From NCBI GenBank assembly GCA_014879745.1, contig JACSRM010000245.1:1-64000 (forward strand): DNA of 64,000 bases, in the 5' to 3' direction. The position numbers were made by a program, and so were the translations under genes. The notes below the pieces were generated by a model that saw only the letters and a program-made list of their open reading frames with translations, had not been told where the DNA came from and did not search any database. Positions 34,551 to 42,933 of this stretch are shown piece by piece; positions within the stretch are counted from its first letter, which is position 1; every line of letters starts with the position of its first letter. The stretch is from Burkholderiaceae bacterium. Lineage in GTDB: Bacteria; Pseudomonadota; Gammaproteobacteria; Burkholderiales; Burkholderiaceae_C.

Positions 34551-36316
34551 TGGCCTTTCTCCAATTCGAGTTCATGTCCGAAATACCGGACGACGCAGTC
34601 GACCGGATTGGGCGCCGCCTGCCCAAGACCGCAGATCGAGGCGTCGCGCATCACCTGCGACAGATCGGCGAGCAACGGCAGATCCCAGCGCGGCCCGGCG
34701 ATCAGCGCCGACGCCTTGGCGGTGCCGTTGCGGCACGGCGTGCACTGGCCGCACGATTCGTGAGCGAAGAAATGCATCATGTTGCGCGCCGCGTCCATCG
34801 CGCGGTCGCGGTCGGAAAGGATGATCACGCCGGCCGAGCCGATGAAGCAGCCGTAGGGCTGCAGCGTATCGAAGTCGAGCGGCACGTCGCCCATCGCCGC
34901 CGGCAGGATGCCGCCCGACGCCCCGCCCGGCAGGTAGGCATAGAACGCGTGTCCGTCCTGCATGCCGCCGCAATACTCGGCGATCAGCTCGCGCACCGTG
35001 ATACCGGCCGGTGCGAGCTTCACGCCCGGATACTTCACCCGCCCCGAGACCGAGAACGACCGCAAGCCCTTGCGGCCGTGCCGGCCGTGCGAGGCGAACC
35101 ATGCGGCGCCCTTCTCGACGATCTCGCGCACCCAGTACAGCGTCTCGAGGTTGTGCTCGAGCGTCGGCCGGCCGAAGAGGCCGACCTGCGCGACATACGG
35201 CGGCCGCAGGCGCGGCATGCCGCGCTTGCCCTCGATCGATTCGATCATCGCCGACTCTTCGCCGCAGATATAGGCCCCCGCGCCGCGCCGCAGGAAGATC
35301 TCCGGCATCGCGGGGTGCGGCGGCTTCGCGCGAAGCGACGCCAGTTCGCGCTCGAGCATCGCGCGGCAGGCGTGGTACTCGTCGCGCAGATAGATGTAGA
35401 CCGCCGCCGCGTCGACCGCCCAGGCGGCGATCAGCATGCCTTCGAGGAAGCGGTGCGGATCGCCCTCGAGATAGCGCCGGTCCTTGAAGGTGCCGGGCTC
35501 GCCTTCGTCGATATTGATCGCCACCAGGCGCGGCGCGGGTTCGGCCCGCACGATGCTCCATTTGCGGCCGGCCGAGAAGCCCGCACCGCCCAGCCCGCGC
35601 AGGCCCGAGCCGGACAGCACCTCGATGATGTCTTCGACCCTGTGCACGCCGGCGGCGCACGCTGCGAGAAGCACGTAGCCGCCACCCGCTTCATATGCCT
35701 CGCGGTCGACATAGGCCTCGGGAGAGGCCGTCGTGCAGCCGGCGGCGACGGCGGCCTGCACGCGCTCGAGGGTCGCATTCGGAATCGGATGCTGGCCGAC
35801 GACGGCCGCCGGCGCCTGCTCGCAGCGGCCGATGCACGGCGCGGCGATGACGCGCACGTCGGCGCCGAGAACCGCCGGCAGTCGCGCAAGCAGATCCTGC
35901 GCACCCTGCATCGCACACGACAGGCTCTCGCAGACGCGCACCGTGAGCATCGGCGGCGCGGCGTCGCCCTCGCGAACGACATCGAAATGGTGATAGAAGG
36001 TCGCGACCTCGTAGACCTCGCTCTGCGCGAGACGCAGTTCGTGCGCGAGCGCCGCCAGATGGTCGGCCGACAAGTGGCCGAAGCGGTCCTGCAGCCGGTG
36101 CAGGTATTCGATCAGCAGATCGCGCCGGCGCGGTGCCGCGCCGAGCAATTCACGCACCGTGGCAAGCGCCTCGACGCTTGCGCGGCGTCCCCGCAGCGCT
36201 TCGCGCTTGCGCTCGCGCGTCAGCGCCGCACCATTCTGGCGCCCCGTCGATGGGCGGCCGGTGCTTCGATCCGGTACCTTGGCGGGCGCAGCGATCGTCG
36301 TCTCCTTCGTCGTCAT
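34547..36316 (-). CDS. NAD-dependent formate dehydrogenase, fused FdsG-FdsB (NuoE-NuoF-like) subunit
   Basis: A 589-residue fusion of two subunits that are separate in Cupriavidus-type FdsGBA enzymes. Residues ~55-190 are a NuoE/FdsG thioredoxin-like [2Fe-2S] domain with cysteines in VRVCESLSCAMQG and APCIGRCEQAPA. Residues ~210-589 are the NuoF/FdsB part. It binds FMN (GLRGLGGAGFSAGRKWSIVR, then NIDEGEPGTFKDR), NAD (RRGAGAYICGEESAMIESIE), and a [4Fe-4S] cluster in HESCGQCTPCRNGT plus a later Cys (ASICGLG). It passes electrons from the FdsA formate site to NAD+. It starts 42 bases after the frc stop and overlaps fdsA by four bases. Confidence 0.94.
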   Translation of the reverse strand: MTTKETTIAAPAKVPDRSTGRPSTGRQNGAALTRERKREALRGRRASVEALATVRELLGAAPRRRDLLIEYLHRLQDRFGHLSADHLAALAHELRLAQSEVYEVATFYHHFDVVREGDAAPPMLTVRVCESLSCAMQGAQDLLARLPAVLGADVRVIAAPCIGRCEQAPAAVVGQHPIPNATLERVQAAVAAGCTTASPEAYVDREAYEAGGGYVLLAACAAGVHRVEDIIEVLSGSGLRGLGGAGFSAGRKWSIVRAEPAPRLVAINIDEGEPGTFKDRRYLEGDPHRFLEGMLIAAWAVDAAAVYIYLRDEYHACRAMLERELASLRAKPPHPAMPEIFLRRGAGAYICGEESAMIESIEGKRGMPRLRPPYVAQVGLFGRPTLEHNLETLYWVREIVEKGAAWFASHGRHGRKGLRSFSVSGRVKYPGVKLAPAGITVRELIAEYCGGMQDGHAFYAYLPGGASGGILPAAMGDVPLDFDTLQPYGCFIGSAGVIILSDRDRAMDAARNMMHFFAHESCGQCTPCRNGTAKASALIAGPRWDLPLLADLSQVMRDASICGLGQAAPNPVDCVVRYFGHELELEKGQ

Positions 36317-36358
36317 GCCGGATCTTCGAATCCAGTTCGCGCGCGAACGCCTTGCGGC

Positions 36359-37606
36359 TCAGATCACCCTCGCGGCGCGCAGCGCGCCGATCTCGGCGGC
36401 CGAATAGCCGAGCTGTGCCATCACTTCGTCGGTGTGCTCGCCCAGCAGCGGCGAGCGCTTGACCTCGGTCGCGCTGTCGGAGAGCTTGATCGGGTTGCCG
36501 ACGGAGAGGTAGGTGCCGCGCGTCGGATGATCGACCTCGACGATCGTGCCGGTCGCGCGCAGGCCCTCGTCTTCGGCGATCTCCTTCATCGACAGGATCG
36601 GGCCGCACGGAATGTCGAATTCGTTCAAGATCGCCATCGCCTCGAACTTCGTCTTCGTCATCGTCCACTCCTCGATGCGGGCGAAGATCGACTTCAGGTG
36701 CTTCAGGCGCGCCGCAGGCTTGGCGTACTCGGGGTCGGTGATCCAGCCCTCCTCGCCGATGACCTTGCAGATCGCCGGCCAGACGGCCGCCTGCGTGATG
36801 AAGTAGATGTAGGCGTTCGGGTCGGTCTCGAAGCCCTTGCACTTCAGAATCCAGCCCGGCTGGCCGCCGCCCGAAGCATTGCCGGCACGCGGCACGCTAT
36901 CGCCGAAGTGGCCGTACGGATACTGCGGATACTCGTGCAGCGTCCCGGTGCGGGCGAGGCGCTGCTGGTCGCGCAGCTTCACGCGGCACAGGTTCAACAC
37001 CGAATCCTGCATCGGCGCGAGCACCTTCTGGCCGCGGCCTGTCGTGTTGCGCTGGTAGAGCGCGGCGACGATGCCGAGCGCGAGGTGCAGCCCGGTGCCC
37101 GAGTCGCCGATCTGGGCGCCGGTGACGAGCGGCGGGCCGTCGTCGAAGCCGGTCGTCGACGCCGCCCCGCCGGCGCACTGGGCGACGTTCTCGTAGACCT
37201 TGCAGTCGGCGTACTTACCGGGGCCGAAGCCCTTGACCGACGCGACGATCATGCGCGGGTTGAGGGCATGGATGTGCTCCCACGTGAAGCCCATGCGGTC
37301 GAGCGCGCCGGGGGCGAAATTCTCGACGAGCACGTCGCAGGTCTTGATGAGGCGATCGACGACCTCCTTGCCCTTCGGATCCTTCGTGTTGACGGTGATC
37401 GAGCGCTTGTTGTGGTTGAGCATCGTGAAGTAGAGGCTGTCGACGTCCGGGATGTCGCGCAGCTGGCCGCGCGTCGCGTCGCCCTCGCCCGCCTTCTCGA
37501 CCTTGATCACGTCGGCCCCGAACCACGCCAGCAACTGGGTGCAGGTCGGGCCGGACTGCACGTGCGTGAAGTCCAGGATGCGCACGCCATCGAGTGCCTT
37601 GCTCAC
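36359..37606 (-). CDS. frc: Formyl-CoA:oxalate CoA-transferase
   Basis: A 415-residue class III CoA-transferase (CaiB/BaiF family). It moves CoA from formyl-CoA to oxalate, giving oxalyl-CoA and formate. The sequence follows E. coli Frc closely from the N-terminus ([40 protein letters not shown]) through AYENVAQ-like [18 protein letters not shown] to [20 protein letters not shown] and [17 protein letters not shown]. The catalytic aspartate is Asp168 in IGDSGTG, equivalent to E. coli Asp169. The glycine loop GGGQPGW that closes over the active site is intact. The start is a GTG at 37606 with AAGGAGA six bases away. Formate dehydrogenase genes follow 42 bases downstream. The partner oxalyl-CoA decarboxylase is not in the window. 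Confidence 0.95.
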   Translation of the reverse strand: MSKALDGVRILDFTHVQSGPTCTQLLAWFGADVIKVEKAGEGDATRGQLRDIPDVDSLYFTMLNHNKRSITVNTKDPKGKEVVDRLIKTCDVLVENFAPGALDRMGFTWEHIHALNPRMIVASVKGFGPGKYADCKVYENVAQCAGGAASTTGFDDGPPLVTGAQIGDSGTGLHLALGIVAALYQRNTTGRGQKVLAPMQDSVLNLCRVKLRDQQRLARTGTLHEYPQYPYGHFGDSVPRAGNASGGGQPGWILKCKGFETDPNAYIYFITQAAVWPAICKVIGEEGWITDPEYAKPAARLKHLKSIFARIEEWTMTKTKFEAMAILNEFDIPCGPILSMKEIAEDEGLRATGTIVEVDHPTRGTYLSVGNPIKLSDSATEVKRSPLLGEHTDEVMAQLGYSAAEIGALRAARVI

Positions 37607-37791
37607 TTCGTCTCTCCTTGGTTGATCGATTTCTCGTTGCCACCGGCTCGCGCTTCAGCGGCGCGCCACTTCCGCGCGGCGGAAGGCTTCGATTATGTTG
37701 TGATTCACACGGCGAGCGCGCCGCCCGCGGCTTGACCGCGGTGCAAGAGCGAGATACCGCGCGGCCCGCGGCGGCGTGCCTTTGGCTCGCG

Positions 37792-38607
37792 TCAACGGTC
37801 GCGCTGGTTCATCGCGCGCAGGCGGTTGTCGATCCCCGTCACGCCGACAACGGCGGCGGCGACGCGCTCGGCCTCGGCGCGCTCGCTCGCATCGAGGACG
37901 ATGCCGCTCAAGCGCACGAGGCCACGCGCGGCTTCGATCGTCACGTTGACGCCGGCCGTCGCCGGGTTGTCGCGCAGCGCGGCGCGGACGTGGGCGCTGA
38001 GCGCGAGGCCGAGCAGCCGGGTGCGCGACGCCTCGGTCTCGGCGAACTCGGGCCGCCCGAGCAGGCCGATGATCTGCTGCACGCAGGTCTCCACCGTCAG
38101 GCGGTCGGTGTTGAGCACCATGTCGAAGAGCACCGGCTCCTTCCACTTGACGCCGAACTGCTCGTGCATCCGCGTCGCGTTGGCCTGGTCGCTGCGCTCG
38201 ATCTCCTTCTCGGCGGCGTCCCGGTCGTCGGTGTCGAGTTGCTGCATCAGCCACTGCACGCGCTTGTCGAACGGTCGCATGATGCGGATGCACGGCACAT
38301 GCTGTACCGGATGCAGCAGCAAGGTTGCGCCCCAGCCGCGGATGACGACATTGCCCTTCGCGGCAGCGTCGAGCACTTCGCGCGCGGTGTAGACGGCCAT
38401 CGCCTGGCGATCGGCGCGCAGCCGCTCGATCGGCCCGGCCTTGCCGCTGCGCAGCCGGTTGATGAGGCTCTTCGAGACGTGCATCTTCTCGGCGACCTGC
38501 TGCGCCACCTCGTGCTGCAGCGTGTCGATGCCGAGTTCGCGCGCGAGTTGCAAGGCGATATCCTCGGCGAGCGACCCCATCCCCTGGGTCAGTGCGATGA
38601 CGGGCAT
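37792..38607 (-). CDS. Cytidylate-kinase-like protein fused to a C-terminal BON domain
   Basis: A 271-residue protein. Residues ~1-190 resemble the 'cytidylate kinase-like' P-loop family (LTQGMGSLAEDIALQLAREL at the N-terminus, GNVVIRGWGATLLL in the middle, RADRQAMAVYTAREVL). The Lys-Ser/Thr of a classical Walker A loop is missing, so nucleotide-kinase activity is uncertain. Residues ~195-271 form a BON-like domain (LRDNPATAGVNVTIEAARGL, then LSGIVLDASERAEAERVAAA and VVGVTGIDNRL), a fold usually found in periplasmic or membrane-associated proteins. No signal peptide is present. AAGGAGG precedes the ATG at 38607. It lies 17 bases after tctA and upstream of frc, so it belongs to the oxalate/formate block, but its job is unknown. 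Confidence 0.82.
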   Translation of the reverse strand: MPVIALTQGMGSLAEDIALQLARELGIDTLQHEVAQQVAEKMHVSKSLINRLRSGKAGPIERLRADRQAMAVYTAREVLDAAAKGNVVIRGWGATLLLHPVQHVPCIRIMRPFDKRVQWLMQQLDTDDRDAAEKEIERSDQANATRMHEQFGVKWKEPVLFDMVLNTDRLTVETCVQQIIGLLGRPEFAETEASRTRLLGLALSAHVRAALRDNPATAGVNVTIEAARGLVRLSGIVLDASERAEAERVAAAVVGVTGIDNRLRAMNQRDR

Positions 38608-38624
38608 GTCGGCCTCCTTGCGTT

Positions 38625-40154
38625 TCAGTCGATCGGCCGCTGGGCGGCAAGCTCATCGACCTTGGGCTGGCGCACGATCGCGATCGCCTTCGCGATCAGC
38701 GGCCACAGCAGCATGACGAGGGCGAGCGTCGTGATCGAGCCGACGAGCCAGTTCGACCACATGATCGACAAGTCGCCCTGCGACATCAACATCGACTGGC
38801 GGAACGAATCCTCCGCCTTGTCGCCCAGCACGAGGGCGAGGACGAGCGGCGCGAGCGGATAGTCGAGCTTCTTGAAGACGTAGCCGACGATGCCGAAGCC
38901 GAGCATGAACCAGACGTCGAGCATCGCATTGGCGACGGTGTAGGCACCGATCGCGCAGATCACGATGATGACCGGCGCGATGATCGAGAACGGGATGCGC
39001 AGGATCGATGCGAACAGCGGCACCGTCGAGAGGACGACGACGAGGCCGACGACGTTGCCGAGATACATGCTCGCGATCAGGCCCCAGACGAAATCCTTCT
39101 GCTCGACGAAGAGGAGCGGCCCCGGCTGCAGGCCCCAGATCAGCAGTCCGCCGAGCAGGACGGCCGCCGTCGGCGAGCCCGGAATGCCGAGGGCGAGCAT
39201 CGGCAGCAGCGCGCTCGTCCCGGCGGCGTGGGCCGCCGTCTCGGGGGCGATCACGCCCTCGATCTCGCCGGTGCCGAATTTCGAGCCATTGCGCGACATC
39301 TTCTTCGCGAGGCCGTAGCTCATGAACGAGGCCGGCGTCGCGCCGCCCGGCGTGATGCCCATCCAGATGCCGACGAGCGCGCTGCGCAGCGACGTGATCC
39401 AGAACTGCGGCAGCGTCTTCCACGTCTCCCAGACGACCTTCGGATTGATGCGCGCCGTCTTGCCGGAAAACTTCAGCCCCTCCTCCATCGACAGCAGGAT
39501 CTCGCCGATGCCAAAGAGGCCGATCACCGCGATCAGGAAATCGAAGCCGCGCATCAGGTTGTGAAAGCCGAAGGTCAGGCGCAGCTTGCCGGTGACGGTG
39601 TCGAGCCCGACCGACGCGAGGGCGAAGCCGAGTGCCATCGAGATCAGGATCTTGAACGGCGAGCCCTTGCCCATGCCGACGAAGCTGCAGAACGTCAGCA
39701 GGTAAACCGAGAAGAACTCGGGCGATCCGAACCGGAGCGCGAAATTCGCGACCAGCGGCGCGAGGAAGGTGATCATCAGCACGGCGATGAAGGCGCCGAC
39801 GAACGACGACGTGAAGGCTGCCGTCAGCGCCTGCCCGGCCTGCGCGCGCTGCGCCATCGGATAGCCGTCGAAGGTCGTCGCGACCGACCACGGCTCGCCC
39901 GGGATATTGAAGAGGATCGACGTGATCGCGCCGCCGAAGAGCGCCCCCCAGTAAATGCACGACAGCATCACGATCGCCGACGTCGGCGGCATCGAGAATG
40001 TCAGCGGCAGCAGGATCGCGACGCCGTTGGCGCCGCCGAGCCCGGGCAGGACGCCGATCAGCACCCCGAGGACGATGCCGACGAACATCAGCCCGAGATT
40101 GGCCGGCGTCAGGATGACGGCGAAGCCCGACAGCAGTGAACCGAGCGCTTCCAT
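38625..40154 (-). CDS. tctA: Tripartite tricarboxylate transporter, large permease TctA
   Basis: A 509-residue, highly hydrophobic permease with about twelve membrane segments. TctA hallmarks are the glycine-rich loop GVLIGVLPGLGGANGVAILL near residue 35 and its second-half counterpart MGITPGGATPASFMSYGLAK, plus the segment GIPGSPTAAVLLGGLLIWGL. It uses an ion gradient to carry an organic acid delivered by the TctC receptor, with TctB as the small subunit. The gene order tctC-tctB-tctA is followed directly by the kinase/BON gene, frc and formate dehydrogenase, suggesting an oxalate or related dicarboxylate cargo (inference). Confidence 0.95.
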   Translation of the reverse strand: MEALGSLLSGFAVILTPANLGLMFVGIVLGVLIGVLPGLGGANGVAILLPLTFSMPPTSAIVMLSCIYWGALFGGAITSILFNIPGEPWSVATTFDGYPMAQRAQAGQALTAAFTSSFVGAFIAVLMITFLAPLVANFALRFGSPEFFSVYLLTFCSFVGMGKGSPFKILISMALGFALASVGLDTVTGKLRLTFGFHNLMRGFDFLIAVIGLFGIGEILLSMEEGLKFSGKTARINPKVVWETWKTLPQFWITSLRSALVGIWMGITPGGATPASFMSYGLAKKMSRNGSKFGTGEIEGVIAPETAAHAAGTSALLPMLALGIPGSPTAAVLLGGLLIWGLQPGPLLFVEQKDFVWGLIASMYLGNVVGLVVVLSTVPLFASILRIPFSIIAPVIIVICAIGAYTVANAMLDVWFMLGFGIVGYVFKKLDYPLAPLVLALVLGDKAEDSFRQSMLMSQGDLSIMWSNWLVGSITTLALVMLLWPLIAKAIAIVRQPKVDELAAQRPID

Positions 40155-40184
40155 CGGCCGGGTATCGTGGGCTTTGGCCGGCGC

Positions 40185-40709
40185 TCAGTAGCCGAGGAAG
40201 CCAAGCGGGTCCAGTCGGCCCTTGTAGAGCGGCACCTTGAACCAGACCTCGAACATGAGGAAGAAGAAGGCGCTCACCGCCAGGCCGAGGAAGACGGCCT
40301 TGGCAGGAGGATACTTGCCGAGCACGATCATGAAGGCCGCGATATAGATCGCCGATGCGACGTACACGCCGATGAAGGCGATCGCAAAGACGAAGGCAAA
40401 TGCCGGCAGCAGGACCGAGGCGACGCGGCCGAGCTGCTCGCGGTCGACGAAGACGCCGCTATCGCGCCGCTTCGAGAACATCGCCTGGTAGAAGACGCCA
40501 AGCGACGCGAAGCAGATGACGAGCCCGATATAGAACGGAAAGTAGCCCGACCCGGGGCCATCGTCGGTCCAGCCCGCGCCGAGCCGGCGCGCCTCGACGA
40601 TCACGACCGCGCCGACGGCGAACAAGACGGCCGCGACGATCGCGTCCATCGTATTGTTGCGCACGACGGCGGGCGACTCCTGCGCGTCATTCGAGTGCGG
40701 ATCCGACAT
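40185..40709 (-). CDS. tctB: Tripartite tricarboxylate transporter, small permease TctB
   Basis: A 174-residue membrane protein with four predicted helices, typical of TctB. Features are the opening helix MDAIVAAVLFAVGAVVIVEA, then GPGSGYFPFYIGLVICFASL, a near-universal TctB segment, and the C-terminal VWFKVPLYKGRLDPLGFLGY region. The ATG at 40709 is chosen because AGGA sits seven bases upstream; a TTG 15 bases earlier is less likely. It lies between tctC (95 bases upstream) and tctA (30 bases downstream). Confidence 0.92.
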   Translation of the reverse strand: MSDPHSNDAQESPAVVRNNTMDAIVAAVLFAVGAVVIVEARRLGAGWTDDGPGSGYFPFYIGLVICFASLGVFYQAMFSKRRDSGVFVDREQLGRVASVLLPAFAFVFAIAFIGVYVASAIYIAAFMIVLGKYPPAKAVFLGLAVSAFFFLMFEVWFKVPLYKGRLDPLGFLGY

Positions 40710-40804
40710 GCCTGCTTCCTGCAAGATTTGCGGCCTGCCCGCGCCGGCCCGTCAGGGCGCGGGCGCGGCGTTGCCGCGGGCGAGACGCGCTTCGCCCGGT
40801 GTCA

Positions 40805-41830
40805 TCACTTGGCGAGGAAGCCGGCTTCCGTCATCAACTGCTTGTGCGTCGCTTCCGCCGCCGTCAGCCACTTGACGAACTCGGGGCCCGAGAGCGCCGT
40901 GGCATTGAAGGCGCCCTTTTCCATGAAGTCCTTCCACTCCGGCGTCTCGCGCACCTTCTTCAGCAGGTCCGAATAGAACGCGACCTCGTCGGGCGTCACG
41001 CCCGGCGCCATGAAGATGCCGCGCAGCATGACGTAGTCGGTCGGGATGCCGGCCTCCTTGCACGTCGGGATGTCGCCCCACGCCATCGTGTCGGTCACCT
41101 TCGCCTTGTACGGCATGCGCTCGGAGTCGAACACGCACAGCGGGCGCAGCTTGCCGGCGCGCCACTGGGCAACGGCCTCGACCGGGTTGTTGACGCTCGA
41201 GTCGATGTGGCCGCCGACGAGCTGGACCGCGACGTCGCCGCCGCCCTTGAACGGCACGTAGATGAACTTGACGCCGGCCGCCTTCTCGATGCCGACGGTG
41301 ATGATCTGGTCTTCCTGCTTCGAGCCGGTGCCGCCCATCTTCATCTTGCTCGGGCCGGCCGCCTTCACGGCGTCGATATAGTCCTTCGCCGTCTTGTACG
41401 GCGTGTCGGCGTTGACCCACAGCACGAACTGGTCGAGCGCCATCATCGTCACCGGCGTCAAATCCTTCCAGTTGAACGGCACGCCGGTCGCCATCGGCGT
41501 CGTGAAGAGGTTGGACAGCGTGATGATGATCTTGTTCGGGTTGCCCTTGGCCTCCTTCACGTCGAGGAAGCCCTCGGCGCCCGCGCCGCCGGACTTGTTC
41601 ACGACGATCATCGACTCCTTCATCAGCTTGTGCTTGACGACGATGCCCTGGATCAGGCGCGCCATCTGGTCGGCGCCGCCGCCGGTGCCGGCCGGGACGA
41701 TGAACTCGACCGGCTTGGTCGGCTCCCAAGCCAGCGCCGGGCCGCCAAGGCAGCCGGCGGCGAGCACGGTGATGCAGGCAAGTCCGCGCGCGAGCGCCGC
41801 GCGGCGGGACGAAGGGGCGAGTTTGTTCAT
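40805..41830 (-). CDS. tctC: Tripartite tricarboxylate transporter, periplasmic receptor TctC (Bug family)
   Basis: A 341-residue secreted solute receptor. A signal peptide (residues ~1-34, ending GGPALAW) precedes the Bug fold. Key segments are KPVEFIVPAGTGGGADQMAR, where the two small loops grip a carboxylate, VNKSGGAGAEGFLDVKEAKG, and YVPFKGGGDVAVQLVGGHID. Burkholderiales carry many such receptors, but this one is encoded with its own permease genes. ATG at 41830 with AGGAGA seven bases upstream. It is the first gene of the transporter/frc/formate dehydrogenase block and follows a terminator-like hairpin that separates it from the LPS block. Confidence 0.95.
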   Translation of the reverse strand: MNKLAPSSRRAALARGLACITVLAAGCLGGPALAWEPTKPVEFIVPAGTGGGADQMARLIQGIVVKHKLMKESMIVVNKSGGAGAEGFLDVKEAKGNPNKIIITLSNLFTTPMATGVPFNWKDLTPVTMMALDQFVLWVNADTPYKTAKDYIDAVKAAGPSKMKMGGTGSKQEDQIITVGIEKAAGVKFIYVPFKGGGDVAVQLVGGHIDSSVNNPVEAVAQWRAGKLRPLCVFDSERMPYKAKVTDTMAWGDIPTCKEAGIPTDYVMLRGIFMAPGVTPDEVAFYSDLLKKVRETPEWKDFMEKGAFNATALSGPEFVKWLTAAEATHKQLMTEAGFLAK

Positions 41831-41952
41831 GACTTCTCCTGTGATTGAGCCGGGTCCGATTCTCGATCCGTCAGGCCCGCATGTTCGCACGCGAATTCCA
41901 CATCGCAGCGTCAACGTCCTCGCGAAAAACCCTGATGATCGCTGTCAACCTG

Positions 41953-41979
41953 CGAAAAATGCGGCCCGCGACCGCGGGC
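41953..41979 (-). terminator. Rho-independent terminator after the patatin-like gene
   Basis: Read on the minus strand, GCCCGC (41979-41974) and GCGGGC (41969-41964) form a 6-bp GC stem with a four-base loop, followed by CGCATTTTT. It begins about 22 bases after the stop of the patatin-like gene and separates the LPS block from tctC. Confidence 0.75.
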
Positions 41980-42000
41980 AGACCGTGATGCGCACGGGTC

Positions 42001-42933
42001 TCAATGCGTCAACGCGGCAATCCGCGCCTTCAACGCGGGCATTGCGGCCAGCGCCGCCTCGCGTCCAGCCTCTATCGATTGCGCGCGGGCCGCGAAATCG
42101 ACGCTCGTCACGCCGCGCAGCCGCGGACGCAGCGCGATATCGGCATCGCGCATCTCGAAGTGGTTGATGCTGCGGCCCATGATCGTGAAGGTCTGCAGCA
42201 GCAGGCTCAGCATATCGCCCGTATCGGCGCCGTCGGGCCGCTCGGTGATATCGACCGCGATCACGAGTTCGGCGCCCATCTGGCGCGCGAAGCGCACCGG
42301 GACCGGCGAGACGAGGCCGCCATCGACATATTCGCGGCCGCCGATGCGAACCGGCCGGAAGACCGCCGGCACGGCGCTCGACGCGCGCACCGCGATGCCG
42401 GGATCGCCGCGCCGGAACAGGATCGGATTGCCGTTGTCGAGGTCGGTCGCGACGATGCCCAGCGGCAGGCGCATCTTCTCGATCGCAAGGCCGCCGGTCT
42501 GCTCTCGGACGAAGCGGCCGAGCGCCTCGCCGCGGATCAGCCCGCGGCCGGGAAACGACCAGTCGGTGATCGCCGCCTCGTCCATCGACGCGGCAAGCGC
42601 CGCGAGCTGGACGCCGCTCTTGCCCGACGCATAGAGCGCGGCAACGAGACTGCCGGCCGACGTGCCGACGACCAGATCGGGCCGGATGCCGGCCGCCTCC
42701 AGCACCTCGATGACACCGATATGCGCGAAGCCGCGCGCCGCGCCGCCGCCGAGCGCAAGGCCGATGCGCGGCGGACGCGGCGGCGGTGCGGGCGCCGGTT
42801 CGACGACGGCGGGTGGCGCCTGCGGCACCGGCTGCACAGGCGGCGCGACGGGCGGGCTCTGACATGCCGCCAAGCCGAGCGCCGCGGCGAGCGCGCCGGC
42901 GATATGGCGCAGCCGGGCGCGCAGCGCCATCAT
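42001..42933 (-). CDS. Patatin-like phospholipase, predicted lipoprotein (RssA-like)
   Basis: A 310-residue patatin-domain protein with a lipoprotein signal: lipobox LAAC with Cys24, followed by a Pro/Ala-rich linker (residues ~27-55), so it is anchored to a membrane on the periplasmic side. The catalytic dyad is intact: oxyanion loop LALGGGAARGFAHIGVIEVL, nucleophile Ser92 in VGTSAGSLVAALYASG, and Asp in EYVDGGLVSPVPV. Patatins hydrolyse phospholipid acyl chains. Its start ATG overlaps the waaA stop, making it the last gene of the LPS core operon and suggesting a role in envelope-lipid turnover (inference). Confidence 0.92.
   Translation of the reverse strand: MMALRARLRHIAGALAAALGLAACQSPPVAPPVQPVPQAPPAVVEPAPAPPPRPPRIGLALGGGAARGFAHIGVIEVLEAAGIRPDLVVGTSAGSLVAALYASGKSGVQLAALAASMDEAAITDWSFPGRGLIRGEALGRFVREQTGGLAIEKMRLPLGIVATDLDNGNPILFRRGDPGIAVRASSAVPAVFRPVRIGGREYVDGGLVSPVPVRFARQMGAELVIAVDITERPDGADTGDMLSLLLQTFTIMGRSINHFEMRDADIALRPRLRGVTSVDFAARAQSIEAGREAALAAMPALKARIAALTH

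Noticed and set aside
37699-37709. TGTGATTCACA palindrome before frc, resembling a CRP half-site pair
   Set aside because: The arms are one base apart instead of six, so it does not fit CRP/FNR geometry. It may be an unrelated operator but there is no further support.
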